A stretch of DNA of 64,000 nucleotides from AC-32 sp963755635 (GTDB taxonomy: Bacteria > Actinomycetota > Thermoleophilia > Gaiellales > Gaiellaceae). The position numbers and the translations under genes were made by a program. How positions within the stretch are numbered: the stretch's first letter is position 1; each line of letters starts with the position of its first letter. The stretch covers positions 1-64,000 of the forward strand of contig CAVWKS010000037.1 of the NCBI GenBank assembly GCA_963755635.1, given 5' to 3'. This document shows positions 24,262 through 32,752 of this stretch, piece after piece. The notes under the pieces were generated by a model. That model was not told the origin of the DNA. It ran no database searches and was given only the letters and a program-made list of their open reading frames with translations.

Positions 24262-26217
24262 ATGAAGCCTGACGATCTCTACCGGCTCACGTGGGCGGAC
24301 GATCCGCGCATCTCCCCGGACGGGCGCACGGCCGCGTTCACCGCGTGGCGGCTCGAGCGCGACGAGAACGAGTACGCCGCCGCGATCTGGCTCGTCCAGC
24401 TGGACGGCGACGCCCAGCCGCGGCAGTTCACCGCCGGCAAGAAGCTCGATCTCGCTCCGCGCTGGTCGCCGGACGGCACGCGCCTCGCCTTCGTCTCCAA
24501 CCGCGAAGGTGAGTCCAAGCAGCTCTTCGTGATTCCCGTCGAGGGCGGGGAGCCGCTGCGGCTGACCGAGCTCGACGAGGACGTCGGCGAGGTGACCTGG
24601 TCGCCCGACGGCAGCCGGCTCGCCTTCAGCTCCCGCGTGCGCGACCCGGAGTACGACGAAGAGGACGACAAGCTGCGCAAGCCACGCCGGTTCTCCCGGC
24701 TGCAGTTCAAGCTCGACAGCGAAGGCTGGATCGGCGACCGGAGGCGGCACCTCTTCACCGTCCCGGCAGACGGCTCGGCCCCCCCGAGCCAGGTCACCGA
24801 CGGCGACTACGAGGACCGCTACGCGGCCTGGTCGCCGGACGGGAAGAAGCTCGCGTTCGTCTCGGCCCGCCAGGAGGACTGGGACATCGAGCTCGTCCGC
24901 CACCTCTACGTCGTCGACGCGGAGGGCGGCGAGCCCGTTCAGCTGACGGAGGGCGAGGTCTCGTACGCCGCGCCCGCCTGGTCGCCGGACGGCTCGCAGA
25001 TCGCCTGCCGCTTCAGCCCCGGCGGCTTCAACTATCCGCGGCACGGCCAGATCGCCGTGCTGCCCGCGGCCGGCGGTCCGCACCGGCTGCTGACGACCTC
25101 GCTCGACCTCAACTGCTCGCCCTACCCGGAGATCCGCGAGCCGGTCTGGGACGGAGAGACTCTGCTCTTCGTGGTCGAGGACGGCGGCAACAACCACCTC
25201 TACCGCGTCGCGCCGACGGCTCCTGCGCCGCCGGAGGTCGTGCTCGGCGGAGAGCTCTGGCTGACGGGCTTCGACTCCGCGGGCGGGCAGCTCGTCCACT
25301 GCGCCACGACGCCGACCGAGACCGCCGAGCTCTTCTCGGGCGAGCGGCGCCTGACGCAGGTCGGCTCGTCCTCGGGCGCCGAGCCGGAGCGCTTCACCGC
25401 GACCTCGGCGGACGGATCGGAGGTCGACGCCTGGATCATGCGGCCGCTCGGCTTCGAGGAGGGAGAGCGGTACCCCGTCCTGCTCAACATCCACGGCGGC
25501 CCGTTCACCCAGTACGGGAACAAGTTCTTCGACGAGTTCCAGGTCTACGCGGGCGCCGGCTACGTCGTCCTCTTCGCCAATCCGCGCGGCTCGTCCGGCT
25601 ACAGCGAGGAGTGGGGCCGGGCGATCAACGGCCCCGTCGAGGGCGGGCCGGGCTGGGGGACGCGCGACTACGAGGACCTGATGGCGGTTGTCGACACGGC
25701 GCTCGAGCGGTTCGACTTCTGCGATCCGGAGCGGCTCGGCGTGATCGGCGGCTCCTACGGCGGCTACATGACGTCCTGGATCGTCGGCCACACCGACCGC
25801 TTCCGGGCGGCCTGCTCCGAGCGCTCCGTCAACAACTTCATCATCGAGAGCTCCGCCGACATCGGCTGGGCCTTCAAGGGCCAGGTCGGCGCCCACTGGT
25901 TCGAGGCGCCGGACGCCTACCTGAAGGCGTCGCCCTCGACCTACGCCGAGAACATCACGACGCCGCTCCTGATCCTCCATTCGGAGGAGGACCTGCGCTG
26001 CCCGGTCGCGCACGCCGAGGAGCTGTTCTCGATCCTGCGCCTGCTGCGCCGCGAGGTCGAGCTCGTCCGCTTCCCGGCGGAATCGCACGAGCTGACGCGC
26101 GCGGGCTCGCCCGCCCACCGGGTGATGCGCTTCGAGGTGATCCTCGAGTGGTTCGGCCGCTACCTGCAGCCCGAAGGGGCGCAGGCGGGGCAGGATCCGG
26201 TCAGCATCGAAGCCTAG
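24262..26217 (+). CDS. S9 family prolyl oligopeptidase / acylaminoacyl-peptidase-like
   Basis: This 651-residue protein has an N-terminal WD40-like (PD40) beta-propeller built from repeated WSPDG blades (near residues 73, 113, 190 and 240), followed by an alpha/beta hydrolase domain. The catalytic triad is readable: Ser498 in GGSYGGYMT, Asp577 in SEEDLRCPV and His609 in ESHELTRAG. It cleaves short peptides or removes acylated N-terminal residues, probably in the cytoplasm since no signal peptide is seen. ATG 24262 is chosen because PDDLYRLTWADDPRISPDG is the usual family start; an open frame upstream to 24136 is not conserved-looking. Its stop shares a CTAG with the convergent nthA stop. Confidence 0.92.
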   Translation: MKPDDLYRLTWADDPRISPDGRTAAFTAWRLERDENEYAAAIWLVQLDGDAQPRQFTAGKKLDLAPRWSPDGTRLAFVSNREGESKQLFVIPVEGGEPLRLTELDEDVGEVTWSPDGSRLAFSSRVRDPEYDEEDDKLRKPRRFSRLQFKLDSEGWIGDRRRHLFTVPADGSAPPSQVTDGDYEDRYAAWSPDGKKLAFVSARQEDWDIELVRHLYVVDAEGGEPVQLTEGEVSYAAPAWSPDGSQIACRFSPGGFNYPRHGQIAVLPAAGGPHRLLTTSLDLNCSPYPEIREPVWDGETLLFVVEDGGNNHLYRVAPTAPAPPEVVLGGELWLTGFDSAGGQLVHCATTPTETAELFSGERRLTQVGSSSGAEPERFTATSADGSEVDAWIMRPLGFEEGERYPVLLNIHGGPFTQYGNKFFDEFQVYAGAGYVVLFANPRGSSGYSEEWGRAINGPVEGGPGWGTRDYEDLMAVVDTALERFDFCDPERLGVIGGSYGGYMTSWIVGHTDRFRAACSERSVNNFIIESSADIGWAFKGQVGAHWFEAPDAYLKASPSTYAENITTPLLILHSEEDLRCPVAHAEELFSILRLLRREVELVRFPAESHELTRAGSPAHRVMRFEVILEWFGRYLQPEGAQAGQDPVSIEA

Positions 26218-26852
26218 GCGGGTGCCGGCGCGGGCGCCGCGTGAGCGACGCCGATCATCGAGTCGCGAGTCACGAGCGCAGCGAGCTCTTCTTCGGTCAG
26301 CGCCTCGCTGCCGGGCGGGCGGCGAGGGATCACGAGGTAGCGGATATCCGCGGTGGAGTCGAGCACGCGCAGCTCGACCCCGTCGTCGAGCTCGACCCCG
26401 AACTCCGTGAGCACTCCACGCGGGTCGGAGACGGCCCGCGAGCGGTATGGGAGGCTCTTGTACCAGTCCGGCGGCGGCCCGAGCAGCGCGCGGGGATAGC
26501 AGGAGCAAAGCGTGCAGACGACCATGTGGTGCACGGTCTCGGTGTTCTCGACTGCCACGACCACGGGCGACGGTCCGGGCTCGAGCCCGAGCTCGAATGC
26601 CGCCGCGCGGGCGTCGGCGAGCAGGCGCTGCTTGAACTCCGGATCGACCCAGGCGCGCGCGACAACGCGTGCGCCGTCAGCCGGCGTGCGCGAGACGAGC
26701 GCGTCGATCCTCGCGCGCACGTCCTCGCGGCGGATCGCGCCCTTCTCGAAGAGGAGCTCTTCCAGCGCCCGGACACGCGCTGCGGCCGCCGGCTCGTCGC
26801 CGTTCGTGATCGGGGCGTGGTCATGGTCATGGTCGTGGTCGTGCTCGCTCAT
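26214..26852 (-). CDS. nthA: nitrile hydratase alpha-like subunit, cobalt type
   Basis: The 212-residue protein carries the metal-binding motif CTLCSC (Cys113, Cys116, Cys118 with Ser117 between). Threonine after the first Cys marks the non-corrin cobalt type; iron enzymes have CSLCSC. The protein would hydrate nitriles to amides or, in the thiocyanate hydrolase branch, thiocyanate to carbonyl sulfide. The N-terminus is an unusual His/Asp alternation (residues 4-12), possibly for metal capture. The ATG at 26852 overlaps the preceding beta-like gene as ATGA, and the stop overlaps the convergent peptidase gene within CCTAGG. Confidence 0.92.
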   Translation of the reverse strand: MSEHDHDHDHDHAPITNGDEPAAAARVRALEELLFEKGAIRREDVRARIDALVSRTPADGARVVARAWVDPEFKQRLLADARAAAFELGLEPGPSPVVVAVENTETVHHMVVCTLCSCYPRALLGPPPDWYKSLPYRSRAVSDPRGVLTEFGVELDDGVELRVLDSTADIRYLVIPRRPPGSEALTEEELAALVTRDSMIGVAHAAPAPAPA

Positions 26853-27100
26853 TCCGCTGACTCCAGCCAGTGCTCGAAGATGTCGACGTACACGCGGTAA
26901 TCGCCGCGGGTGAATCCGACGGAGTAGAGACGCACCTCGGGGAGCCCGTCGCCGCCGTAGGCGCGCGTCTCGGGATTCGTGAACGATCCGTGGTCGCGTT
27001 CGATGCAGCCGATCTTGCCCTTGCAGTAACCGGGGGTTCGGTGATGGCCCTCGTGGTGGCGAGCCGCGACCCGCACTCGGTCCCCGACGCGATACGTCAT
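26849..27100 (-). CDS. nitrile hydratase beta-like subunit, C-terminal (SH3-like) half as a separate protein
   Basis: This 83-residue protein matches only the C-terminal barrel of nitrile hydratase beta: VGDRVRVAARHHEGHHRTPG, then KGKIGCIERDHGSFTNPE, then VRLYSVGFTRGDY. In a standard enzyme the same stretch is the last third of a roughly 220-residue beta subunit. Here it has its own ATG (27100) overlapping the N-terminal-half gene and its own stop overlapping nthA. Thiocyanate hydrolase and toyocamycin nitrile hydratase are known cases in which beta is split into two subunits. It would help form the active-site cleft with alpha. Confidence 0.88.
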   Translation of the reverse strand: MTYRVGDRVRVAARHHEGHHRTPGYCKGKIGCIERDHGSFTNPETRAYGGDGLPEVRLYSVGFTRGDYRVYVDIFEHWLESAE

Positions 27101-27384
27101 CCGGCGAGCCTCGCGTCGAGCTCACCGGGAGCGAGGACGCCTTTCTCGCTGAGGATCGTCTCGACCGAGTAGAGCCAGCGCTCGTAGTACGACGCGCGCT
27201 CGTACTCGTCAGGCGGCATGCTCTCGATCCCGCGCCTCAGCTCGTCGACGTTCATCACGCCCTGGCGGCCGAGCGCACCCACGAGCGCGTCAGTCAAGAG
27301 CTCCCAGTCGGCGAGCGTGTGCTCGCTCCGGTCGATCGGCGCGTCGGTCGGCAACCCGCCCCGGTCGTGCACGGCTCGGTCCAC
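27097..27384 (-). CDS. nitrile hydratase beta-like subunit, N-terminal half as a separate protein
   Basis: The 95-residue helical protein matches the N-terminal region of nitrile hydratase beta and the related accessory proteins: VHDRGGLPTDAP at the start, a central helix with DALVGALGRQG, then MPPDEYERASYYERWLYSVE, which resembles the family's YYERWL segment. It is the first gene of the three-gene set and overlaps the C-terminal-half gene by 4 nt. GTG 27384 gives the listed start; GTG 27372 would begin at the conserved HDRGG and may be the true one. It could alternatively act as a maturation factor, since nitrile hydratase activators have the same fold. Confidence 0.8.
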   Translation of the reverse strand: MDRAVHDRGGLPTDAPIDRSEHTLADWELLTDALVGALGRQGVMNVDELRRGIESMPPDEYERASYYERWLYSVETILSEKGVLAPGELDARLAG

Positions 27385-27402
27385 GCGGCGATCGTAGCTC
27401 GG

Positions 27403-27765
27403 TCAGCGCCGGACGCGCAGGACCGCGCGCATGCCGAGCTGTGCATGGTCCGCGACCGAGCACCAGAGCCGGTAGCGGCCGGGCAGCAGCTTGAGTGCGA
27501 CGTCCGTGTGCTTCCCGGGCGCCGTCTGGGGGATCGCATAGGTTCGCGTGCCGCCGATCCGGCGCAGGCGCAGATCGTGCGGGTCCTGGCCGTCGTTCTG
27601 GAGCTCCACGATGACCCTGCCGGCCTTCACCGACCCGCGCGAGAGCACGAGGTGGAACTCGCTCGCGCCCACGCCGAGCCGCGCGGGCGTCGAATGCGCG
27701 GAGCTCGCCGAGTGCGCGAAGAGCACTGCGTACGCGGTGACGGCTACGAGGGCGGCGCGGATCAC
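27403..27765 (-). CDS. secreted cupredoxin-like copper protein, 120 aa
   Basis: From GTG 27765 the protein has a signal peptide (residues about 1-23) and a single cupredoxin domain. Type 1 copper ligands are readable as His63 (QDPHDLRL), Cys102, His107 and Met112 in LWCSVADHAQLGM, the usual Cys-x4-His-x4-Met arrangement. It would carry single electrons or bind copper outside the membrane. The GTGA overlap with the upstream DUF1501 stop supports this start and indicates one operon. A longer frame to 27834 only adds antisense-like basic sequence. Confidence 0.82.
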   Translation of the reverse strand: MIRAALVAVTAYAVLFAHSASSAHSTPARLGVGASEFHLVLSRGSVKAGRVIVELQNDGQDPHDLRLRRIGGTRTYAIPQTAPGKHTDVALKLLPGRYRLWCSVADHAQLGMRAVLRVRR

Positions 27766-29123
27766 TTGACGAGCACCGGCCGCTGGAACGAAGACGCGCC
27801 TGGAATGACCGCGGCCGCGTCCTCGCCGAGCCACTGCTCGAGCAGCGAGCAGTAGACGCCGCGGAAGTCGCTGGTCGCGCGCAGGTTTCCGTCGTCGTCG
27901 AGGTTGGCCACGCCGGCGAACTCGCCGATCATCTGGCCGCGCGCGCGGGTGCCGATCAGGAAGGCGGTCCCCGCCGCGCCGTGGTCGGTCCCGTCGCTCC
28001 CGTTCTCCTCGGCGCGGCGGCCGAACTCCGACCAGACAAGCGTCAGCACGCGGTCGGCGAGCCCGCGGGCCTCGAGGTCGCGCTGGAAGGCGAGCAGGCT
28101 GCGGGCGGTGAGGTCGAGCCCGTCGGCGAGGGCCTTGGGCTGATCCGAGTGCGTGTCGTACTCGCCGGGCGCCGTGATGGCGACGCAGCGCAGCGGCAGG
28201 TTTGCCGCGAGCATCGCCGCCAGTCCGGCGAGCTGCTTCGGGAACTCGTCGCCGTCCGGGTAGGGAACCGGAGTTCCGTAGCCGTTGCCGGTGAAGGGCG
28301 CGAGCTGTTGCCGTAGCCGGTCGGCCTGGGCCGTGGCCTGTGCGGCCTGATTCAGGAACGGGTCCGAGCGGCGCGCGCCGAGCGGCTGGAGAGCATCGAG
28401 CATGCGGGTCTCGACGTCGCCCCAGACGCCGTGCGCCCCGAACGTGTAGTCGTCGGGCGAGGCGAGAGCCGCCACCGGCACCTTGCTCGAGGCGAGCGAC
28501 GGCTGCAGCTGGTAGTCGAGCGAGAGCCCCTGCAGCGGGTTGTCGCGGGTGCCCGCGTGGTCGAGGTAGCGGCCCATCCAGCCGGTGACGAGCTGGGCCT
28601 GGGTCGCGCCGACCTCCCAGAAGTGGCGCGAGGTGAAGTGCGATTGGTCGGGATGCGTGTAGCCGACCGCCGGCATGACGCTGACCTTGCCCTCGCCGTG
28701 GAGGGTCGCGAACGGCTGCAGCGACGGGTGCCAGTAGAGCCGGTTGTCCTCGGCGAACGGCGTCCCGTCCTTTGCATCGAGCGCGAGCGAGGGCCGAAGC
28801 TGCCGGTAGCGCCCGTCGAGGGCCGGGTAGAGAACCGAGAGCGCGTCGGTGCCGCCGGGCAGGAAGACCGAGACGAGCACGGGCTGTGCCGGCCCACTCG
28901 CCGCACGCGCGATGCCTTCCTCGAAGAGCTTGAGCTTGCCGGCGCCGTAGACCGCGAGCGCGAGGCCGAACGTGCGCGTCACGAACGCGCGCCGGTCGAG
29001 CCCAGTGCCGGCCGGCCGCGGCATGCCCGGCTCGATCGCCGGCAGCCCGCGCCCCGCTTCGGCGGCGGTCCTGCGCACGAACGAGGCCCGGGAGAACTCG
29101 TCGCAGTGGTGGCAGCGGCTCAT
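27762..29123 (-). CDS. DUF1501 family protein, Tat-exported
   Basis: The 453-residue protein begins MSRCHHCDEFSR, contains a twin-arginine signal (RRAFVTRTFGLALAVYGAG near residues 44-62) and then the DUF1501 body with VLVSVFLPGGTDAL, YTHPDQSHFTSRHFWEVG and SEFGRRAEENGSDGTDHGA. DUF1501 proteins are alkaline-phosphatase-superfamily-like secreted proteins of unknown activity that pair with DUF1800 proteins in many phyla. The ATG at 29123 overlaps the DUF1800 stop as ATGA, and its own stop overlaps the cupredoxin start. The N-terminal Cys/His cluster (CHHCDE) is a possible metal site. Confidence 0.9.
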   Translation of the reverse strand: MSRCHHCDEFSRASFVRRTAAEAGRGLPAIEPGMPRPAGTGLDRRAFVTRTFGLALAVYGAGKLKLFEEGIARAASGPAQPVLVSVFLPGGTDALSVLYPALDGRYRQLRPSLALDAKDGTPFAEDNRLYWHPSLQPFATLHGEGKVSVMPAVGYTHPDQSHFTSRHFWEVGATQAQLVTGWMGRYLDHAGTRDNPLQGLSLDYQLQPSLASSKVPVAALASPDDYTFGAHGVWGDVETRMLDALQPLGARRSDPFLNQAAQATAQADRLRQQLAPFTGNGYGTPVPYPDGDEFPKQLAGLAAMLAANLPLRCVAITAPGEYDTHSDQPKALADGLDLTARSLLAFQRDLEARGLADRVLTLVWSEFGRRAEENGSDGTDHGAAGTAFLIGTRARGQMIGEFAGVANLDDDGNLRATSDFRGVYCSLLEQWLGEDAAAVIPGASSFQRPVLVK

Positions 29124-30448
29124 GAGGTCTGGAGGTCGGGGGACGAGGCGAGCAGCTGCCGGAGCGCGTTCTCGATCAGCGGCGGGTACTGCTCCTTCTT
29201 CCACTTGGCGTTGGCGTCGCCGAGCGCCCGTCTCGCGAAGCGCTTCAGCTCGCTGTGCGTCCGGCCGGTGAGGACGGGGCTGCCGAAGAACGTCTCTGCA
29301 CGGCTCAGCAGCTTCGCCGCGTCGTCGGGAAGCTGCGCCTTGTCCTTGAGGACATGCGGCTCGATTACCCGCGAGGCGATCATCCAGCGGGCGCGAAAGG
29401 TCGAGGTGTCCAGCCAGCGCGTGTCGTCCCAGCCGGCCACGTTCGGCGGATAGAAGAGCTGCTGGCCGGCGAGGTTCATCAGCCAGACCCAGTCCTCGGT
29501 GTCGATCCCGCGCCTGACCGCGCGCAGGAGACCCGCGAGGTAGACCGCGGGCGGCTTCACCATGCGCGGCCCGTTGTACAGAGCCGGGTGCTTCAGGATC
29601 GCCTCGACGACTGGGCGCACGGAGTGGCCGCTGTGGACGTACAGGTGCTCGAGCTCGCGCTTCGTCGCGGCGGGCGGCCGCGTGGGGACGAAGTAGCTCC
29701 AGAGCTTCGTCACGAAGAAGGACGGGTGCAGGCGGTGCTGGACGCACAGGCGGCACGAGTCGCGCCAGTCGAAGCGGCCGCGCTTGCCGAAGATCACCTT
29801 CACGCCGGGGTCGTGGCGGCGCTTGTCAAAGCGGAACTTGACCGGGCCGAGGTTGTCGTTCCAGTCGTTGCGCCAGCCGGTCAGCGCCCGTGCCTGCTCC
29901 CGCACGTCGCGCTCGGTGTAGCCGCCGCGGTCGGCGCCGATGGTGAAGAGCTCCATCAGCTCGCGCCCGTAGTTCTCATTGGGCGAGTCCTTGGTGTTGT
30001 CGGTCCCGGAGAGCCAGAGCAGCATCGCCGGGTCGTGGGTGACGTCCTGGAGCAGGGTCGAGAACGAGCCGAGCGCGTGCTTTCGGAAGAGGTTGTTCTG
30101 GCGGATGATCAGCCGCGCGTTGCTGGTCTCGGCCGAGGTCGCGAACCAGTCGTGCCAGACGAGCGTCATCCGCTCGACCAGCGGCCGGCTCGTGCGCACC
30201 ATCCGGTCGAGCCACCAGAGCTCGTCGTGCCCCCACGCGTCGTAGGGCGCCAGCGGCCGCCCGTGGTCGTCGTGCGGCTTCGGCCCGCGCAGGCGCTCGC
30301 GACCGGGGTGCGTCAACGAGTGGACGGCGTGCTCGAGCCCGCGCCTGGCCAGGCGCTCGGCCTCGCCTGGGCGTGGACCGAAACCCGCGCGCCAGAGGAG
30401 ACGCTCGGCCTGCGGCTTGCCGAAAGGTCCACGGTAAACAGGCGGCAT
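29120..30448 (-). CDS. DUF1800 family protein
   Basis: This 442-residue protein matches DUF1800 throughout: LLWRAGFGPRPGEAERL near the start, LVWHDWFATSAETS, then NENYGRELMELFTIG near residue 160, and PPNVAGWDDTRWLD near the C-terminus. The family's activity is unknown; its genes almost always precede a DUF1501 gene, as here with ATGA overlap. No classic signal peptide is visible, so the DUF1501 partner with the Tat signal may carry it out. It is the first gene of a three-gene operon ending with the cupredoxin. Confidence 0.9.
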   Translation of the reverse strand: MPPVYRGPFGKPQAERLLWRAGFGPRPGEAERLARRGLEHAVHSLTHPGRERLRGPKPHDDHGRPLAPYDAWGHDELWWLDRMVRTSRPLVERMTLVWHDWFATSAETSNARLIIRQNNLFRKHALGSFSTLLQDVTHDPAMLLWLSGTDNTKDSPNENYGRELMELFTIGADRGGYTERDVREQARALTGWRNDWNDNLGPVKFRFDKRRHDPGVKVIFGKRGRFDWRDSCRLCVQHRLHPSFFVTKLWSYFVPTRPPAATKRELEHLYVHSGHSVRPVVEAILKHPALYNGPRMVKPPAVYLAGLLRAVRRGIDTEDWVWLMNLAGQQLFYPPNVAGWDDTRWLDTSTFRARWMIASRVIEPHVLKDKAQLPDDAAKLLSRAETFFGSPVLTGRTHSELKRFARRALGDANAKWKKEQYPPLIENALRQLLASSPDLQTS

Positions 30449-30495
30449 GGTCCGGTTATCGGGGCTTCGACGCGCGGGCTGAATAGCCTCTCAGC

Positions 30496-31365
30496 ATGGA
30501 GCTCGCGGAGTTCGGCGAGATCACGAGCGTCGTCGTCTCGCGCGGCGGCGAGATCGCGCTCGAGCAATACGTCGAGGGCGGCGCGGACGACCTGCGCAAC
30601 ACGCGTTCCTGCACGAAGACGATCGCCGGGTCGCTGCTCGGGATCGCGATCGAGCGTGGCGTCGTAGCCGGGGTCGACGCGCGGTTGACGCAGCTGCTCG
30701 GTCGGGAGACCGGCGACGCGCGGAAGGACGCGATCACGCTGCGCGACGTGCTGACCATGAGCTCCTGCCTCGACTGCAACGACTGGGACGACGAGTCGCC
30801 CGGCAACGAGGAGCTGATGTACCCGACCGGCGACTGGGTCGGGTTCGCGCTCGGCCTGCCGGTGCGCGAGGAGCGCGACTTCAGCTACTGCACCGCGGGC
30901 GTCGTCTGTCTCGGCGTGGCGCTCGAGCGCGCGCTCGGGGAGCCGCTGCCGGACTTCGCCGGGCGCGAGCTGTTCGCGCCGCTCGGGATCGACCGCTGGC
31001 ACTGGCCGCAGACGCCGCGCGGCGAGTCCTCAGCGGCCGGCGGGCTGGAGCTGACGAGCCGCGCGCTGCACGACCTCGGCCGGGCGCACCTGGAGCGCCG
31101 GCTCGTTCCGTCTGCCTGGCTCGACGACGCGATGACCCCGCACGCGCGAATCGACGCGGAGACGGAGTACGGCTACCTCTGGTGGCTCCGCGAGTTCGGC
31201 GGGCACCGCTCCGTGTTCATGACGGGCATGGGCGGCAACCGCGTCCACCTGTTCCCTGACCTCGACGCGGTTGCCGTGATCACGACGACGAACTTCCGCC
31301 GCCGCGACGCCCACGAGCTCAGCAACCGCCTACTCCTCGAGCGGCTCCTTCCGCTGGTGTTGTAG
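30496..31365 (+). CDS. beta-lactamase-fold serine hydrolase
   Basis: The 289-residue protein has the class C beta-lactamase / DD-peptidase fold: the SxxK nucleophile motif SCTKTIAGS near residue 38, a Tyr-containing second motif (FSYCTAG) near residue 131, and a third motif region GHRSVFMTGMGG near residue 235. The class includes esterases, 6-aminohexanoate-dimer hydrolases and D-aminopeptidases; a true beta-lactamase is unlikely because no signal peptide is present. Cysteine residues flank the first two motifs, which is unusual. It stands alone between the divergent DUF1800 operon and the P-loop kinase. Confidence 0.82.
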   Translation: MELAEFGEITSVVVSRGGEIALEQYVEGGADDLRNTRSCTKTIAGSLLGIAIERGVVAGVDARLTQLLGRETGDARKDAITLRDVLTMSSCLDCNDWDDESPGNEELMYPTGDWVGFALGLPVREERDFSYCTAGVVCLGVALERALGEPLPDFAGRELFAPLGIDRWHWPQTPRGESSAAGGLELTSRALHDLGRAHLERRLVPSAWLDDAMTPHARIDAETEYGYLWWLREFGGHRSVFMTGMGGNRVHLFPDLDAVAVITTTNFRRRDAHELSNRLLLERLLPLVL

Positions 31366-31439
31366 TAGGAAGGCAAAGAACGCTCGGCTGGGCCAGCGTT
31401 CGCGAATGTCCCCGATCCGGGTACCTCGGCCGGCTTTCC

Positions 31440-31979
31440 GTGCAAGATTCGGGTCCGATTGTGCGCGATGTGCTGGTCATCTCAGGTCCCTGCGGCGCCG
31501 GCAAGTCGACGGTCGGTTTCGAGTGCCTTGAACTGCTCGAGGCGGGCGGCGTCGCCGCAGCGATGATCGACGCTGAGCTCGCGTACTTCCATCCGAAACC
31601 GGACGACGACCCCCAGGGCACACGCGTCGCCGAACAGGCACTCGCGGCTGTCGCACCGGTCTACGCGGCCGCCGGCATCGAGCGCCTCCTGTTGCCGCGG
31701 GTAATCGAGCGACCCCGGCATCTCGACATCGTCCGTGCGGCAGTGCCCGGAGCGCGGTTCCAAATCGCATGGCTCGACGTGCCGCCGGAGACGATCGGCG
31801 AGCGTCTGGCCGCCCGCGAGGTGGGCAGCGGACTCGATTGGCATCTCCGCCGCGCCGAGGAAATCCGGAGCAACGCCCTCGCCGACGACCTCTTCGACTT
31901 CATCATCGACGGCGACCGCCCGGTGCGCGAGGTCTCGCAGGACGTGCTGGCGCACGCCGGCTGGGTAGAGCGATCGTGA
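31440..31979 (+). CDS. P-loop kinase-like ATP-binding protein, 179 aa
   Basis: Walker A GPCGAGKST (residues 16-24) starts the protein, and PETIGERLAAREVGSG later resembles the LID region of small-molecule kinases (shikimate, gluconate or adenylylsulfate kinase type). VSQDVLAHAGWVE closes it. The substrate is unknown. The start is GTG at 31440; a 74-nt gap lies upstream. Codon use is slightly less GC-biased here than in the respiratory genes. A stretch of about 110 nt without recognisable genes follows it. Confidence 0.7.
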   Translation: MQDSGPIVRDVLVISGPCGAGKSTVGFECLELLEAGGVAAAMIDAELAYFHPKPDDDPQGTRVAEQALAAVAPVYAAAGIERLLLPRVIERPRHLDIVRAAVPGARFQIAWLDVPPETIGERLAAREVGSGLDWHLRRAEEIRSNALADDLFDFIIDGDRPVREVSQDVLAHAGWVERS

Positions 31980-32088
31980 GCAGATACGCGGCGAATGGTC
32001 AAGTCGAGGCCCGTCGTGAGCGAGGCGCCCCTTCTCCACCGACGGACGACAGCAATCTCGTCTGCGCCAGAGTTCCGAGCGAGCGACT

Positions 32089-32709
32089 CTAGCCCCAGGG
32101 CAGGCGTGACCAGTACGGCGGCCGCTCTCGCCGGAACCTCTCGGCGGTCGCATAGACCTGCCCCGGGTCCGACGTCTCCTTCTCCACGCTCGCGCCGTAG
32201 CGCGCTGCGAGGTCCGACACCGGATACCGCACTTCCGGGCTTACGTGTGCCCCAACCATCAGGACGACGCACGGCCCGTCGCCGGCTCCGACGAACGCGT
32301 GATTCGTCCAGGGTGGCGAATGGAAAAAATCCCAGGCTCGGAGCCGTCGCTCCTCGCCTTCGACGAGCAGCCTGCACTCACCTGCCAGAACGAGGAACGC
32401 CTCCTGATTCGCCTCGGCGTGGTAGACGCCGCTCTGGCCCGGCTCGAGCACGGTCACATTGATCCCGAGCTGCGGGAACTCGATCGGAGGTTCGCCGTAC
32501 TCGTTCGCGAACCAACACGCCGCACCCCTCGTCTCCGACGAGAACCATTCGGCATCGCGCACGTTGACGACGAACCAACCCTCCGTGACGGGGGCAAGCC
32601 CGGAGCCAGCGTCCTCAAGTCTCGCTTCGTCCACGAGCCGGATACTCGCAGTCCAATAGCCGCGCGTGTCTCGCATGGGCGAGTGTGCGGGAACGTCACC
32701 CAAAGGCAC
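32089..32709 (-). CDS. cupin-domain protein, 206 aa
   Basis: A single cupin barrel occupies roughly residues 70-155. VYHAEANQEAFLVLAGECRLL contains the His-x-Glu-type first motif, and WDFFHSPPWTNHAFVGAG the histidine of the second. Many relatives are metal-binding, but the catalysed reaction is unknown. The start is uncertain: ATG 32709 is listed, yet ATG 32676 or a later codon closer to RLVDEARLEDAGSGL, where conservation seems to begin, is equally possible. A tail of about 45 residues after the barrel contains RRERPPYWSRLPWG. Confidence 0.72.
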   Translation of the reverse strand: MPLGDVPAHSPMRDTRGYWTASIRLVDEARLEDAGSGLAPVTEGWFVVNVRDAEWFSSETRGAACWFANEYGEPPIEFPQLGINVTVLEPGQSGVYHAEANQEAFLVLAGECRLLVEGEERRLRAWDFFHSPPWTNHAFVGAGDGPCVVLMVGAHVSPEVRYPVSDLAARYGASVEKETSDPGQVYATAERFRRERPPYWSRLPWG

Positions 32710-32752
32710 CGCAGACGTGGGCGGTACCCTTGCGCGCTAACCGTGGCAGTGC

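Noticed and set aside
30496..31365. Antibiotic-resistance beta-lactamase
   Set aside because: The SxxK fold is present, but there is no signal peptide and the family is dominated by esterases and peptidases; resistance cannot be claimed.
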